Below are positions 1 through 10,584 of a stretch of 64,000 nt of DNA, one piece after another. The position numbers and the translations under genes are program-made. This stretch comes from Odontocerum albicorne (taxonomy: Eukaryota; Arthropoda; Insecta; Trichoptera; Odontoceridae), in NCBI GenBank assembly GCA_949825065.1, contig OX463866.1, positions 3,472,409-3,536,408 on the forward strand, in the 5' to 3' direction. Position 1 is the first letter of the stretch. Each line of letters starts with the position of its first letter. The notes under the pieces were generated by a model. That model saw nothing but the letters and a program-made list of their open reading frames with translations. It did no database searches and had not been told where the DNA came from.

Positions 1-75
1 AAAGCCGAAGTTAGCCGATTATGGCCGACAGTATCTTTCTTAAGCCCGATGTGTATTACTTACCGCCGGGTATTG
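1..75. mobile_element. Foldback element FB, right arm only
   Basis: The window opens inside a foldback DNA element. The arm containing GCCGAAGTTAGCCGATTATG and ending near TTACCGCCGGGTA matches the right arms at about 15850-15927, 36186-36245 and 55540-55580. The left arm lies outside the window. Confidence 0.75.
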
Positions 76-1040
76 TACCACGTTTATCAGATAGAAAAAA
101 TAATTTATTTCATTAGGAATTATAAACATTATTTACACTTTGCAAACGGATAAAGACAAATTCGTAATGGGATTCGACATGAGTTTTTATTTTTTTTAAT
201 TATCGGTAAGAACGTTTTTCTAAATAACCTACGTGGAAAAGTCTCAAATGCAGAACTCTCGAAAATGAACCAGAGAATCAAACATCGATACGTTGTTAAC
301 AGAAGTACGATATATTTTATATCAAACACAGATCTGTTTCCGTATTTCGGAGATTACACACAGGGAAAAAAATGATAAAAAATCAATCCAATATCGCGCA
401 GGGGAAAAACCGCCATTTTTCATTCGAATTTAACAAAACCGAAAATGTATAATAAAAAACGATTTTTCAAATAATCTCTCCCACATTCTTCTACCAGTAA
501 GAAAGAAGAAAAAAAAAACATTAAGCATACGAAAAAAAAAAGGAAAGCAAAAAAGAATAGAGGAGAAAAAACAAAAGAAAAGACGTGAGGAAAAAAAAAA
601 CAATTGCGAAACGGTCTGTTACGATTGGCTAAAAATCCCAAGCCCCTCCCAGAAGGGGTGTTACCTACCCCCAAGTTAAATGTGGTGGGGTATTTTGTAC
701 CCCTGTTTCACGACGGTGGTGGGGGTTAAGGGTTGTTTAGCCGTTTATTTAGTTGAGATGTTATCGTTGCGGCATACGATACTATTTGGTTCAATTATTT
801 AACCGAGATTTATATCGGGTTACAGTTAAAAATTTGTACTTTGAACGAACAGTTTAACTACTGTATTACGAACTGTTGAACATTTGTTACGAAAAAGTGA
901 TTTTTTAAACTGTGTTTTTTTTTAAACCAAATCTATTATAGTAATTTAACGTGTTTTCTTTTATATAATAGTGATTTTTCAAATAAGTTTGTAGAAAATG
1001 ACACAAAAATATTTTATCAATGCAATTTTTTTAACTTTTT
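76..1040. other. Non-coding upstream DNA, no gene seen
   Basis: There is no ORF with coding character. An A-rich purine stretch at 500-600 is followed by a G/C-rich patch at 640-730 with CCCCTCCCAGAAGGGG and runs of C and G. It matches no repeat elsewhere in the window, so it may be single-copy upstream DNA of the homeobox gene. Confidence 0.4.
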
Positions 1041-1044
1041 TGTT

Positions 1045-1200
1045 TGACGATGTGGTCCAGTGGTAAATTTCTAGAGATTGTATTCGATTCTCAGCTATCT
1101 CTCCATTGACGTGCATGGCCGCTCGATTACGCTCTGAACTTTTGTGTAGGATGTCGCACGTTCGAATCCCTCGCGGTGCAACTCCCCTTAAATGTCACGG
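1045..1200 (+). repeat. tRNA-like SINE head, second type
   Basis: GATTACGCTCTGAACTT followed by GTTCGAATCCCTCG resembles RNA polymerase III A and B boxes. The same pairing recurs near 29745-29800. The B box is the more convincing part. It has no clean acceptor stem, so it is a retroposon head rather than a tRNA gene. Confidence 0.4.
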
Positions 1201-1279
1201 ACTTATTTGTATACATTTATAACTCGGAGCCCTCTTTAATGTGTGGAAGTTTAACTTGGACTTTGAAGAATAAGGATAA

Positions 1280-1570
1280 ATATAAGCTTGATGTTGTAGA
1301 GTTGCGTGCACTAAGAAAAAAGTGGTATATCAATGTATGAAAGAAGGTGGAATGAAGACATCAGATATTGATGTACAGATAATATGTAGGTTTTAAATAC
1401 GATAAAGAAAAAAACTTTAAAAGGGTTTGGATACGTGGAGAGAATGTATAACGCAAGAGTGACTAAACTTGTATACAAACTTGTTGGATCAAGTGGCCAG
1501 ATTTTGAAAAAAGGTAAAATGGGAAGAATATATAATAGAAGATTGTGCATGACGAGGAAAGCCTGGAGAT
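1280..1570 (+). pseudogene. RTE-like LINE R3, decayed C-terminal fragment
   Basis: Broken frames keep pieces of the R3 reverse-transcriptase C-terminus: VELRALRK near the start, and near 1480-1555 a segment like LDQV followed by a short basic tail ending in a CMTR-like stretch. The same order is seen at 45363-45700. Stops and frameshifts interrupt it throughout. Confidence 0.5.
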
Positions 1571-1764
1571 CTGTTCTCTCTCCCTACCCTGCAGGGGACA
1601 TGGCATGATGAGTATATATACCTATGTGTAAAGATAACTATAGCTTTGGGCATATAGACGTATGGTCGATTGTAAAAACTAGTTTGCAAGCTTTTAACAT
1701 GTTGTATAATATATCTATGCAAATATTGAATATTTCAAATTATGTTATGTAACACCTTCGATGA

Positions 1765-1845
1765 ATTCTGTACAACCTGACTTGTTTATTGCCATGTAGC
1801 AATCTCTTCAATACAATCAGGAAGAGATCTTAAGCGAGAACTTCT
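1765..1845 (-). repeat. SINE-A 3' tail fragment
   Basis: Antisense copy of the SINE-A tail: ACAACCTGACTTG, then TTATTGCCATGTAGCAATCT, then the AAGAGATCTTAAG segment. No tRNA head remains. Confidence 0.5.
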
Positions 1846-2109
1846 GAAACAATCTTCTTCCATCCATCAGGGTCCACCTATATTTTATTCGTTATGATAA
1901 CCACCAAAAATACACCACACTCAAGAGTTTTTATCTCTTTTTAATGTCTTCCAACAAACCAGAGAAATGGTACAGAGATCTTAACTGCTAACTAGTCGGA
2001 AATCTGTTATAAAATGTATTCTGTTTGAAACCGAACCCTTAAACTCCAGTTCGGAAGACATACGTCATACCAACGTAGAGTGCGAGATTATGGATCTGCC
2101 TGGATAGAT

Positions 2110-2596
2110 ACGTTTCATTACATCATGGCAGTTATACGTCTACAAGAGACGATAAAGAAATATCAGTAATTTCTTCTTGTGAGTATGCAGACCAACCTCG
2201 GTCTGCAAAGTTGAGCACAGACAATACGCTTCCTCTACTTCTTCTTCCCAGTGTCATGTCAGGTCCTCCAACGTTGAATATCACCTGAGAGTAGACATCT
2301 CTGTCCACGGCAGCCCGAAAAAGATCTTCAACGCCCCTTATGTCAGTCCAATCACGTATATTGCGGAGCCAGGAGATTTTCCTCCTGCCAACACCTCTTC
2401 GATCTTCTATTTTGCCTTGGATGATCAGGTGCAGTAATTTGTACTTTGCTCCTTTAAGTACATGACCCAAGTAGGACACCTTTCGGATTTTAATATTAGT
2501 CAGCAACTCTCTATCAACTTTAGCCATTTGAAGAACCTTCGTGTTGCTGACCATATCCGTCCAAGATATCCGTAGCATTCTCTGGTGCATCCACAT
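2110..2596 (-). pseudogene. RTE-like LINE R1, C-terminal fragment
   Basis: An open minus-strand segment of about 154 codons carries the C-terminal signature of insect endonuclease/reverse-transcriptase LINEs: RMLRISWTDMVSNTKVLQ, then VSYLGHVLKGAKY and GRRKISWLRNIRDW. The plus-strand copy at 61986-62400 is close, and 30932-31022 and 56205-56310 are shorter pieces. It lacks the polymerase and endonuclease domains, so it is a 5'-truncated dead copy. Reading RTE rather than a neighbouring clade is inference. Confidence 0.75.
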
Positions 2597-2746
2597 TTCG
2601 AATGCTTCTTCTCCAGTTCCTTTAAATAGTTAGTACCAAGGACCACCTTCCTATCTGGAGTTATTTCTTTTCGAACCTCTCTGATCTTTTGTAAGCACTA
2701 ATGAACTCATTCTTCCTTGGTACAATTTTGTGTTGTTACAATTTTC

Positions 2747-2810
2747 GTTGTATTGTATACAACGAAAGTGTTATACAATAGTATAACACTTTCGTTGTAT
2801 ACAATACAAC
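2747..2810. repeat. Perfect 30-bp inverted repeat, 4-base loop
   Basis: The left arm is 2747-2776 and the right arm 2781-2810, separated by AATA. I read no mismatches. The right arm is the start of an antisense SINE-A tail (GTATAACACTTTCGTTGTAT), so the left arm is the same tail end in opposite orientation. Confidence 0.85.
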
Positions 2811-2930
2811 CTGGCGGCCTTACGGCCATGTGTTAATCTCTTCCAACCAACCAGAAAGATATTAAAGAGGTCTTAAGTAAAAACTAGACTGGATTTTTTT
2901 TTTTTAATCTGGGTTTAATTTTTTTCATTC
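2781..2930 (-). repeat. SINE-A, 3' part
   Basis: Antisense tail (ACAACCTGGCGG, TTAATCTCTTCCAACCAACC) followed by the T-rich body with AATCTGGG. The tRNA head is missing. Confidence 0.6.
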
Positions 2931-3302
2931 TTATATGCAATCCATCCAAACTAGAATGATTTGCGCCACCAAATTAAAGTCATTATGCAATTATATGAGT
3001 CGATATAATAAAAACAATTTTTAAATCAATACAATTTTAGATAATTCATAGTGTCAATTTATTGAGCTTAAAAAATTAACAATCGATCTATAAGTGGAAA
3101 AGTTCCACGAAGAAAGAAGAAACGCTAAATTCATTGGACGCGACAAAGATACGGCTTTTAGTAAATCAAATATGTCTCGTAAAAGACAATCGAAAAAAAC
3201 ATGGACTTTAATTTCATCATCCAGACCACACTCGTAGCCTATATATTTGTATTTTTTTTGCCATGTATAAATAAATTAATAAACAGTGACTTTGAGAAAG
3301 CA
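2931..3302. other. AT-rich non-coding DNA
   Basis: No ORF, repeat copy or RNA gene recognised. It separates SINE debris from the minisatellite upstream of the homeobox gene. Confidence 0.3.
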
Positions 3303-3968
3303 CAGACATGAGTACAACCGATTTTAAGTTTCGGACATCAGTACAACCGATTTTAAGTTTCGGACATGAGTACAAACGATTTTAAGTTTCGGACATGAGA
3401 ACAACCGATTTTTTAGTTTCGGACATGAGTACAACCGATTTTAAGTTTCGGACATGAGTACAACCAATTTTAAGTGTCGGACATGAGTACAACTGATTTT
3501 AAGTTTTAGACATGAGAACAACCGATTTTTAGTTTCGGACATGAGTACAACCGATTTTAAGTTTCGGACATGAGTACAACCAATTTTAAGTGTCGGGCAT
3601 GAGTACAACCGATTTTAAGTTTCGGATATGAGTACAGCCGATTTTTTAGTTTCGGACATGAGTACAAACGATTTTAAGTTTCGGACATGAGTATAACCAA
3701 TTTTAAGTGTCGGGCATAAGTACAACCGATTTTTTAGTTTCGGACATGAGTACAACCGATTTTAAGTTTCAGACATGAGTACAACCGATTTTAAGTGTCG
3801 GACATGAGTACAACCGATTTTTTAGTTTCGGACACGAGAACAACCGATTTTTAGTTTCAGACATGAGTACAACCGATTTTAAGTGTCGGATATGAGTACA
3901 ACCGATTTTTTAGTTTCGGACATGAGAACAACCGATTTTAAGTTTCGGACATGAGTACAACCGATTTT
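3303..3968. repeat. 29-bp minisatellite, about 23 copies
   Basis: The unit is GACATGAGTACAACC followed by GATTTTAAGTTTCG. Variants alternate TTTTAAG with TTTTTTAG and GAGTAC with GAGAAC. It is AT-rich, not open as a protein, and has no spacers. It ends about 505 bp before the start codon of the homeobox gene. Confidence 0.95.
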
Positions 3969-4368
3969 AATTTGACTGATAGTTTATAATTTTAATAATA
4001 TTTACATTTCAGAACACTTCTGTAACAAAGTACCTAATTGTAAATTTGTGTAAAATATGTACGAGTATATATTTTAAATTAATATTTAAAAATATACATT
4101 AAAAACACTGTGATAAGTTCGTGAAAAATAACTAAAAAAATTGTGTCACGTATGTGATTATTTCAATTGAGACTAAATATTAAGAACAAGAAGTTAAAAG
4201 TTATTTAAAAATAATTGAATGATCTATGGTCAAGTGGAAATAACAAAACATCAAGTGTTAAATTAAATGTTAAGAAGATAACTAAACAATAAAAACAACA
4301 GAAGTGAATTTAACTGTTTAATAATTTATCTTAAAGGCAACACTCTTTTTTAATAATAAGAACAAAAC

Positions 4369-4404
4369 ATGGGCTTACCAATTAAAGAAACGCCGGATTC
4401 TTGA
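4369..4404 (+). other. Upstream ORF 1 (11 codons plus stop)
   Basis: ATG at 4369 opens a short frame, MGLPIKETPDS, with a stop at 4402-4404, 69 bp before the main start. The AACAAAACATG context has A at -3, a fair start context. It could lower translation of the main ORF if the leader includes it. Confidence 0.45.
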
Positions 4405-4436
4405 GTGCAACCATCACAGTGTTAAGAGAGAAACTG

Positions 4437-4466
4437 ATGGATACAGAACTCATCTTAATCCGTTGA
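4437..4466 (+). other. Upstream ORF 2 (9 codons plus stop)
   Basis: ATG at 4437 reads MDTELILIR and stops at 4464-4466, only 7 bases before the main ATG at 4474. Such close termination leaves little room for reinitiation, so it would be expected to tune the main start. Confidence 0.45.
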
Positions 4467-4473
4467 TTGGATA

Positions 4474-5761
4474 ATGTATCCTAACCCAACAGCGGGACAT
4501 TTTCCAAACCCAGCAATCGGAGGAGCTTTGCCAACAGTACCAATCAGATATCCACCAAACATGATCAAAGCTATTAACAATAACCATCCAATAACTACCA
4601 TGGCATCACCATTCTTCGTAGACAATCTTCTGCAACACCAAAAAGCGGCAGTCAACTTTCAATCGCAGTTTGTCAACTCACAACTGCATTCTTACATACA
4701 AGAACAACATCATCAGTTTATGATGCAACAGAGTCAACTGAGACATCAACAAGCTTTGAAATATGCAGCATCTAATTTGCAACAAGAAAGCTATGCAACA
4801 AATGAAGAATTGAACAGAAAGAACCCTTTGGAAAGGTTGTCTGGTTTTTCTCCACAGCATAATTCAAGAGGAAACTCACCAAATTCTGAAGAAGCTGCTT
4901 CACCTAGAATGGATTATGACGATGATGAAGAACATACTGTAGATGGAAGAAAAAGGAAAAGAGATGATAAAAGTAATGTAAAAGATGACGAAGATCCTAA
5001 AGAAAAGAATTGTGTTGTGAATATTCAAAATATTAACGGAGAAACTAAGATAAACGAGTTGAGGAACAGGAATTATAATGAAGTAGATAACAAAGAAGAA
5101 AATTCTCATTCTGGAGATGAAGATCGATTTACAGAAGAGTCTCCGGTTGGATCTCCTTTGAACAACGGTATTAATTCAACTGTAAAGAATGAATATCAAA
5201 TGTCTCCAACGTCATATGGTCATCAAGCATATTACAACAGTTTCCAGCAAGAGAGAGGTGAAAAATATGAAGAAAAGAAAGACGAAGATAGTGTTTGCAA
5301 CAAAGACGAATTCCACGACGATACTGAGACAAATACCAACAACGATTCTGATCCAGAGGTCAATAGATCTGATAGGGACAGATTAAGAAATCCGTGTTCA
5401 AATTGTGGATCATACGATTGCAACCCGTTTTACCCAAGCTGCAGAAACTATGGTGTAAATAGTATAGGATTAAGAAGGTACGAAACGATTGATAGGAGAT
5501 TAAATAGCGACAATTCGGATGCTTATAATAGATCTCCGATAAGGAATGAGATTAATGGGGGTGATGAGAGAATATTGAAGTTTGGAGACAAAGACGGACA
5601 TTTGGAACTGATCAAAAGAACCAACCTGGACAGTGGGCAAGGTGTTGTGAGCCAGAAACCAGTTCTAAAGTTTAGTGTTAGTGCCATCCTTGGGAATGAT
5701 CCGCAAAACGATGGAGAGAGGACTTCTGCTGGAGCCAGCATCATGAAAATTGGACATCATG
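4474..5761 (+). CDS. Dbx: Dbx-like homeobox transcription factor, first coding exon
   Basis: First coding exon of a nuclear transcription factor: 429 codons plus the first base of codon 430. The start at 4474 is the first in-frame ATG. Residues 46-54 read PFFVDNLLQ and 398-407 read LKFSVSAILG. These are two eh1-like motifs (Groucho-corepressor docking) placed as in vertebrate DBX proteins, whose motifs resemble FLVEDLI and LKFGVNAIL. Between them lie a Q/H-rich stretch (about 73-105), an acidic patch with the basic cluster GRKRKRDD (158-165, possible nuclear signal), and a Cys cluster (C308, C311, C316, C323). The exon ends CATCATG|GTAAGT, a strong donor, phase 1. An ORF caller runs on to 5799, but that is intron. 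The homeodomain is not in the window, so the family call rests on the motifs; HLX/H2.0 also has an LKFSV-type motif. Its large linker is long for the family. Confidence 0.65.
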
Positions 5762-5784
5762 GTAAGTTCATTTACTTCTTCTTC

Positions 5785-5862
5785 TTCCGCTTGGTTTAGG
5801 TCGTATGACCTGTTTGTGACGGTGGGCTGTCCTGAGATGATGACGTCCAGCTGTCCTTAGTT
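5785..5862 (-). mobile_element. RTE-like LINE R2, extreme 3' fragment
   Basis: The reverse complement matches 24178-24250 (GGTCATACGACCTAAACCAA followed by an AGAAG-rich tail). It begins about 20 bp after the exon 1 donor, so a retroposon landed almost on the splice site without removing it. Confidence 0.7.
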
Positions 5863-5924
5863 CATGTACATTTTTAAGAATTATCTTTTGGCACGTGACA
5901 TACTCATTAATTTTCAACCTACTT

Positions 5925-6620
5925 TCAAGATTCATTTTCAACCTACGAAATTACGACCATATAACTTCATACCAGAAGGCATTGAACTGGTTGAATATTA
6001 GAAATAGACGCCATAATTCACATATAAATGGTGTGACCACTTAATACTGTCTCTATTGTATAACATCCTTAACTGTCCCGCCGTACCCTCTTATCTCGCC
6101 GAAAATTTTCAGCGTCTTTCCAATCATGGATAAGCGCTACTCTCAAACGGAGATTGTTTATTGGTCTTTCCAGTTCACCGCTCCTCTTTCTTTACGTCGT
6201 CCTTTACTGTCCATGCAGTGAGACTCTGGAATCAGTTACAAACCAATATAAGACTCGCTCCGTCCTTGGCATGATTTAAGAAGCGACTGAAAAAACTCTT
6301 AATTTCTAGTCAGTAAAATAACGTGTTTCATTCCTGATTTTTCTTTTCCTTTCCTCTCCACCATCCATTCCTTTCCTTTTGATTGATGATATCTCACTTT
6401 ATATGAAAAATAATGTTCGGGTGATTGTCCGTCTTTGTGGGGTTCGTGGGCATGTGCTCACGTATGTGTTTATGGATTTCGTGGGGATGGATAGTCATTT
6501 GAATGATTTATGCGACCATGTAACTTGCTTCATTTACTTTTGTCTGGTTGACTGGAAGAGATTGCCGCCTGGCAATAAGCCCGCCAGATTGTATTGCAAT
6601 AAAAGTGTTAAATACTCGTA
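5925..6620 (+). mobile_element. CR1-like LINE A, 3' end
   Basis: End of a CR1/L2-type LINE: SSFTVHAVRLWNQLQTNIRL and the FKKRLKKLLISSQ terminus of the reverse-transcriptase ORF, then a 3' UTR with the tail hairpin TTGCCGCCTGGCAA followed by AAGCCCGCCAGATTG. The ORF is broken by several stops, one where the usual ACFKK reads A-stop-FKK. It is 5'-truncated, as is usual for LINEs. Confidence 0.8.
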
Positions 6621-6814
6621 TTAAGATATATACTCGTAGTTTAAAGCTTATCTGTTTAACTCTCTCAAATAGTTGTTCGTTAGATCATATTCGTCGCCTT
6701 TCATTACTTGAACAATTCCTTGAATTAAAAAAAAAAGGGTTGATTATGAAACCAGTCTTGCGGAGTCGTCAAAAAAATCCCGGCTACGACTTCAGAAGTT
6801 TTACTCCGACCTCG

Positions 6815-7343
6815 TAATTCATGAATAAAACACATAATTTGCTTTGATTTCAAAAAACTTTTTATTGGTCATTGAAGTATAATGTATGATACAATATTTA
6901 AACACAAAAAAAAAACAATATCCGCTAAATGTCCACCTCTTGCAGCTCCGCAGATGTCCACTCTTTTGTCAAAATCTTCGATGATATTTTGACATAATTA
7001 CGGTTCTAACTCACTGATAACGCGAATAATTTCGTCCTTCAGCTCAGGAATTAATCGGGGGTCATTCTTATAGACCTGGCTTTTCACGTAACCCCAGAGA
7101 AAATAGTCCAACTGTTTCAGATCACATGATCTTGGTGACCAATTAACATCACCGTTTCCGAAGATTACAATACAATACATAAAATAATTCAATAATTTAA
7201 ACGCGTTGTTGTATTACGTACGACTCCATTTTTTATGAATGTCATACATTACACTTCTCAAATGTCACAAGACTCAGGCAAGTTAGCGACGCCATCTGTG
7301 TTTTATGCAAGAATTTAAAAAAAACGCTCAGTTTGAAAGACCC
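6815..7343 (-). mobile_element. mariner deletion derivative M1, one end lost
   Basis: Minus-strand remnant of a mariner-type transposase C-terminus (SCDLKQLDYFLWGYVKSQVY, then IPELKDEIIRVI). It ends at the terminal repeat CTCAGTTTGAAAGACCC near 7343. The other terminal repeat is absent at about 6815. Most of the transposase is missing, so it is non-autonomous. Confidence 0.8.
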
Positions 7344-7655
7344 TTTAGTTTTCTTTCTTTGTCTAGAAACACTAGAAAATTGCCTGTTAGCATAATTTTT
7401 TATATGTTATTCCAATCCACATTTTACATGTTCTGAACTAGGGTATTTGAAGAGTATTGAGTATCCGTTTGGCATAGATGCGCCTACACATCCGTTTGAC
7501 ATAGTTGCGCTCACACAAACTTTATTAATATCTAGTTCAATGAGCAGGGCCGGCCTGGAAAATGATTGAGCTGGGTGCAAATATTGGATGATGTACCTTC
7601 ATATTTGTTTATATGTATCATATACCTACATCTATGTAAGGGTTTATATTATTTA
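7344..7655. repeat. Segment duplicated at 14127-14378
   Basis: This 300-bp flank of the M1 copy (TTTGTCTAGAAACACTAG, GAGCAGGGCCGGCCTGGAAA, CTACATCTATGTAAGGG) recurs beside the M1 copy at 13574-14126. The second copy has a small deletion. Element and flank moved or were duplicated together. Confidence 0.8.
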
Positions 7656-7689
7656 TAATATTTCTTAAAAAGAAGTATCACGTGAACCT

Positions 7690-8100
7690 GGAACCTGGAA
7701 ATTAATAGGTCAAAAACTAAGTTAATGATAATAGATCACAGTAACAAACTGCCTCAAAATAATGTGAATCATGGGTCTGGAAGTGGTGACTGGCTCTATT
7801 TACTTAGGCCCCAGTATTACCAACAATGGAGGATGAGAGACTGAAGGGAAAAGAAGAGCTGGAATGGTGAAAAATGATATGTCAAAGCTGGAAAAGATAT
7901 GGAAGAGGAGAACTATTGTATCACCATCAAGACGAAAATGCGTCTAGTCAAGTCTCTCGTCTTTGCAATATTTATGTATAACGCGGAGACTTGTCCATTG
8001 AGAGCAAACGAGAAATGAAGAATAGATGCATTTGAAATGTGGTGCTGGAGAAAGATGTCACGAATTCCATGGACAGCAAAGCGAACTAACGTCTTCACTC
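7690..8100 (+). pseudogene. RTE-like LINE R4, C-terminal fragment
   Basis: Broken plus-strand frame with TKMRLVKSLVFAIFMYNAET, then RIDAFEMWCWRKMSRIPWTA and KRTN. These are hallmarks of insect endonuclease/reverse-transcriptase LINEs. It stops where the TTAA MITE at 8107 was inserted. Confidence 0.75.
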
Positions 8101-8106
8101 TCGTTG

Positions 8107-8731
8107 TTAACCTTTCCTACCCTGTGATGTGTAACTAGTACACATTGCTTCTAAATACTTTAATATCTCTATAAATATAATAAATACAGGGTTCAGATTT
8201 TAGGTATTCCTCCGTAATACATTTACGCATTGAATGAAAAAATAATATTGAATAATAATAATTAGCACTTATCGGCCACATCAGAGAGAGATATTTTGTG
8301 AAAATCGGGAATAAATTCACCAATACAATCAAACGTGTGGCAGTGTGTGACGTAGGTATATTCATTTTAAAAACCCGCTTTAGATGAGGAAATGACGCTA
8401 TTCACGTCTCACTCTCACTCTACTTCGGTATATGGGAACGCAAGAAATAGAATCTCAGTTCGCTCGCTTCTCTCGCTTCAGTAGCTCGCGGGCATTCATT
8501 TGAGGTGGTCTCTTCGCCCGTTTTGTGAACGTCGGCCGATGTTTTTTTTTTCATGTTTTCAGCAATTAAATTTCAATTAATATCACTTTTGACTTCAAAT
8601 TAAATGAATTTAAGCGATTGGCTATGAATATTCTTATTTTTCCGATTTTAAATCGCTCATTTTTACATGTGTATCGAATACACAGCACCGGAACGCGCGG
8701 ATTTTTTTAGCACAGGAAGGGAAAGGTTTAA
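8107..8731 (+). mobile_element. TTAA-1 MITE, copy 1
   Basis: 625 bp, TTAA at both ends. It begins CCTTTCCTACCCTGTGATGT and ends AGCACAGGAAGGGAAAGG, imperfect inverted ends. It has no transposase ORF. TTAA targets and C-rich ends suggest a piggyBac-type non-autonomous element. It interrupts the R4 fragment. Confidence 0.8.
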
Positions 8732-8769
8732 GTACCTACCCCCTAATATGTTATTAAATCATTATTCAA

Positions 8770-9062
8770 TAATAAGCAACACTGGAATTATTAACACTGG
8801 TAACATTGAAGTCTGAATCTCGAATGTTCCGTCGTTTCATAAATATATTATTTATTGCACTGCGAGATATCCCTACGCTTAAACTGAGATTGTTTATTAA
8901 CCTTCCCAGTTTGCCACTCTTGTGTTTTACGTCGTCCTTTACTGTCCATGCAGTGAGACTCTGGAACCAGTTACAAGTCAATGTTAGACTCGCTCTCTCA
9001 TTGGTATGTTTTAAAAAGCGACTTAAAAAACTTTTAATTTCAAGTAAGTAATATAAAATTGT
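8770..9062 (+). mobile_element. CR1-like LINE A, diverged 3' ORF end
   Basis: A more diverged copy of the LINE A terminus: TSSFTVHAVRLWNQLQVNVR followed by LKKLLISSK. It lacks the usual 3' UTR hairpin, so it is an older or related subfamily. Confidence 0.65.
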
Positions 9063-9394
9063 TCATTCCTGATTTTACTTTACTCTCCCCATCCCTTCCT
9101 TCCATATCACTTTATTCCGTATTCTGTCATACATTGTTACCCCATGTATTCTTCTCAGTGCACGCATCACAAATTAAATTAAGATTCCTTAAAAAATATG
9201 TTATGTTAGTTTTTTCAAACTCATTATCTTTGTTGCATTATAAAATGTTCATATAATATCACTTATTTTAAAAGATCGAGGTAGTTTTTAGTAGCTGATG
9301 CCTCTGTATAGTATAAATATTATTTAAATTAGCCAATTTGAATAAAAAAAATGCTTTTCTGACATAAGCCATCTTGAATTACGTTAAATCTTTA

Positions 9395-9480
9395 GAAGTC
9401 ATCCCTTACGCACACCATCTGCATTGGCAAATTGATTCCTAATATCTTATAACCCATTTACAAATGTAGATAGTCCAGGA
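9395..9480. repeat. Short dispersed repeat, first copy
   Basis: AGAAGTCATCCCTTACGCAC and GGCAAATTGATTCCTAAT recur at 10610-10690 with substitutions. No family recognised. Confidence 0.5.
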
Positions 9481-9714
9481 ACGGCCTTACAACGGTTGTC
9501 AAGCTGACAAGGAGTTACATATACGCATTTCTATAATTCAAGACCACTCGAAAAAAACGACGAAGTTTTCAAATATTTTTATCCCTCCCTTAAAAACTAT
9601 TCTCAAATATTTTTATCCCTCCCTTAAAAACGTTTATCTTTAATGCGTTACTTATTTTTTATTAATCGATCATTTATTTATTTACACATAACAAGAAACA
9701 GGTGATATTTATTT

Positions 9715-10305
9715 ATTTATTTAACACTTTTATTGCAAATACAGTCTGGCGGGCTTATTGCCAGGCGGCAATCTCTTCCAACCAACCAGACAAAAGTAAA
9801 TGAAGCAAGTTACGTGGTCACATAAATCATTCAAATGGTTATCCATCCCCACGAAATCCATAAACATATACGTAAGCACATGCCCCCACTAACCCCACAA
9901 ATACGGACAATCACCCGAACATTATTTTTCATATAAAGTGAGATATCATCAATCAAAAGGAAAGGAAGGGATGGTGGAGAGGAAAGGAAAAGAAAAATCA
10001 GGAATGAAACACGTTATTTTACTGACTAGAAATTAAGAGGTTTTTCAGTTGCTTCTTAAAGCATGCCAAGGACGGAGCGAGTCTCATATTGGTTTGTAAC
10101 TGATTCCAGAGTCTCACTGCATGGACAGTAAAGGATGACGTAAAGAAAGAGGAGCGGTGAACTGGAAAGGCCAATAAACAATCTCTGTTTGAGAGTAGCG
10201 TTAATCCATGATTAAAAAGACGCTGAAAATTTTCGGCGAGATAAGAGGGGGCGGCGGGGCAGTTAAGGATAGTATACAATAGAGACAGTATTAAGTGGTC
10301 ACACA
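9715..10305 (-). mobile_element. CR1-like LINE A, 3' end
   Basis: Antisense copy with the T-rich complement of the tail at 9715, the tail hairpin near 9765, and the ORF end (AVRLWNQLQTNMRL, LKNLLISSQ). The last 95 codons are open, one of the better-preserved copies. Confidence 0.85.
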
Positions 10306-10309
10306 ATTT

Positions 10310-10510
10310 ATATGCATCTGAATTTGTTGCCTTTCATTTGCTGTGTCCCCAGTAAACTAAGATTTTACCTGTATCTTACAGAGGACATATAACATAGCAA
10401 AATAAATTTATGCTTTATCCAATTGTTGATTATACAATACCCTGTTTCAAATTCCCATCCGCTTGATGGACTGTGAAACTTCAGCTGTATGCGTTAATTT
10501 TTTTGAAAAT
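10310..10510 (+). mobile_element. CR1-like LINE B, 3' end fragment
   Basis: GTTGCCTTTCATTTGCTGTG and CCCCAGTAAACTAAG, then the GAGGACATATAACA segment. These match the B-family 3' ends at 46260, 46630 and 60790 (plus strand) and the complement at 54000-54115. Confidence 0.65.
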
Positions 10511-10584
10511 GATATCTTAATAAGAAAAATTATATAATCTGATAAAATCTAACCAATATTGAATAAATTCCTTTATTATCATAA

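Larger units (their letters stand above)
3969..4473 (+). promoter_or_regulatory. Probable promoter / 5' leader of the Dbx-like gene
   Basis: AT-rich interval between the minisatellite and the start codon with no repeat copies, so it is the likeliest place for the transcription start and leader. I see no clear TATA box or initiator. The two upstream ORFs near its end suggest that at least the last 110 bp are transcribed leader. Confidence 0.45.

Noticed and set aside
420..674. 84-codon minus-strand ORF rich in Phe
   Set aside because: Complement of an A-rich purine tract; composition alone explains it.
3303..3968. Regular direct repeats that could suggest a CRISPR array
   Set aside because: Units follow each other without unique spacers and the DNA is eukaryotic; it is a minisatellite. 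The same applies to 37655-38265, 40850-41700 and 46910-48165.
4455..5744. Minus-strand ORFs opposite exon 1
   Set aside because: Shadows of the plus-strand coding exon; low-complexity residues and no domains.
5762..5799. Extension of the homeobox ORF to the stop at 5797-5799
   Set aside because: The sequence after 5761 is a consensus splice donor followed by low-complexity intron and LINE sequence; exon 2 continues the family pattern instead.
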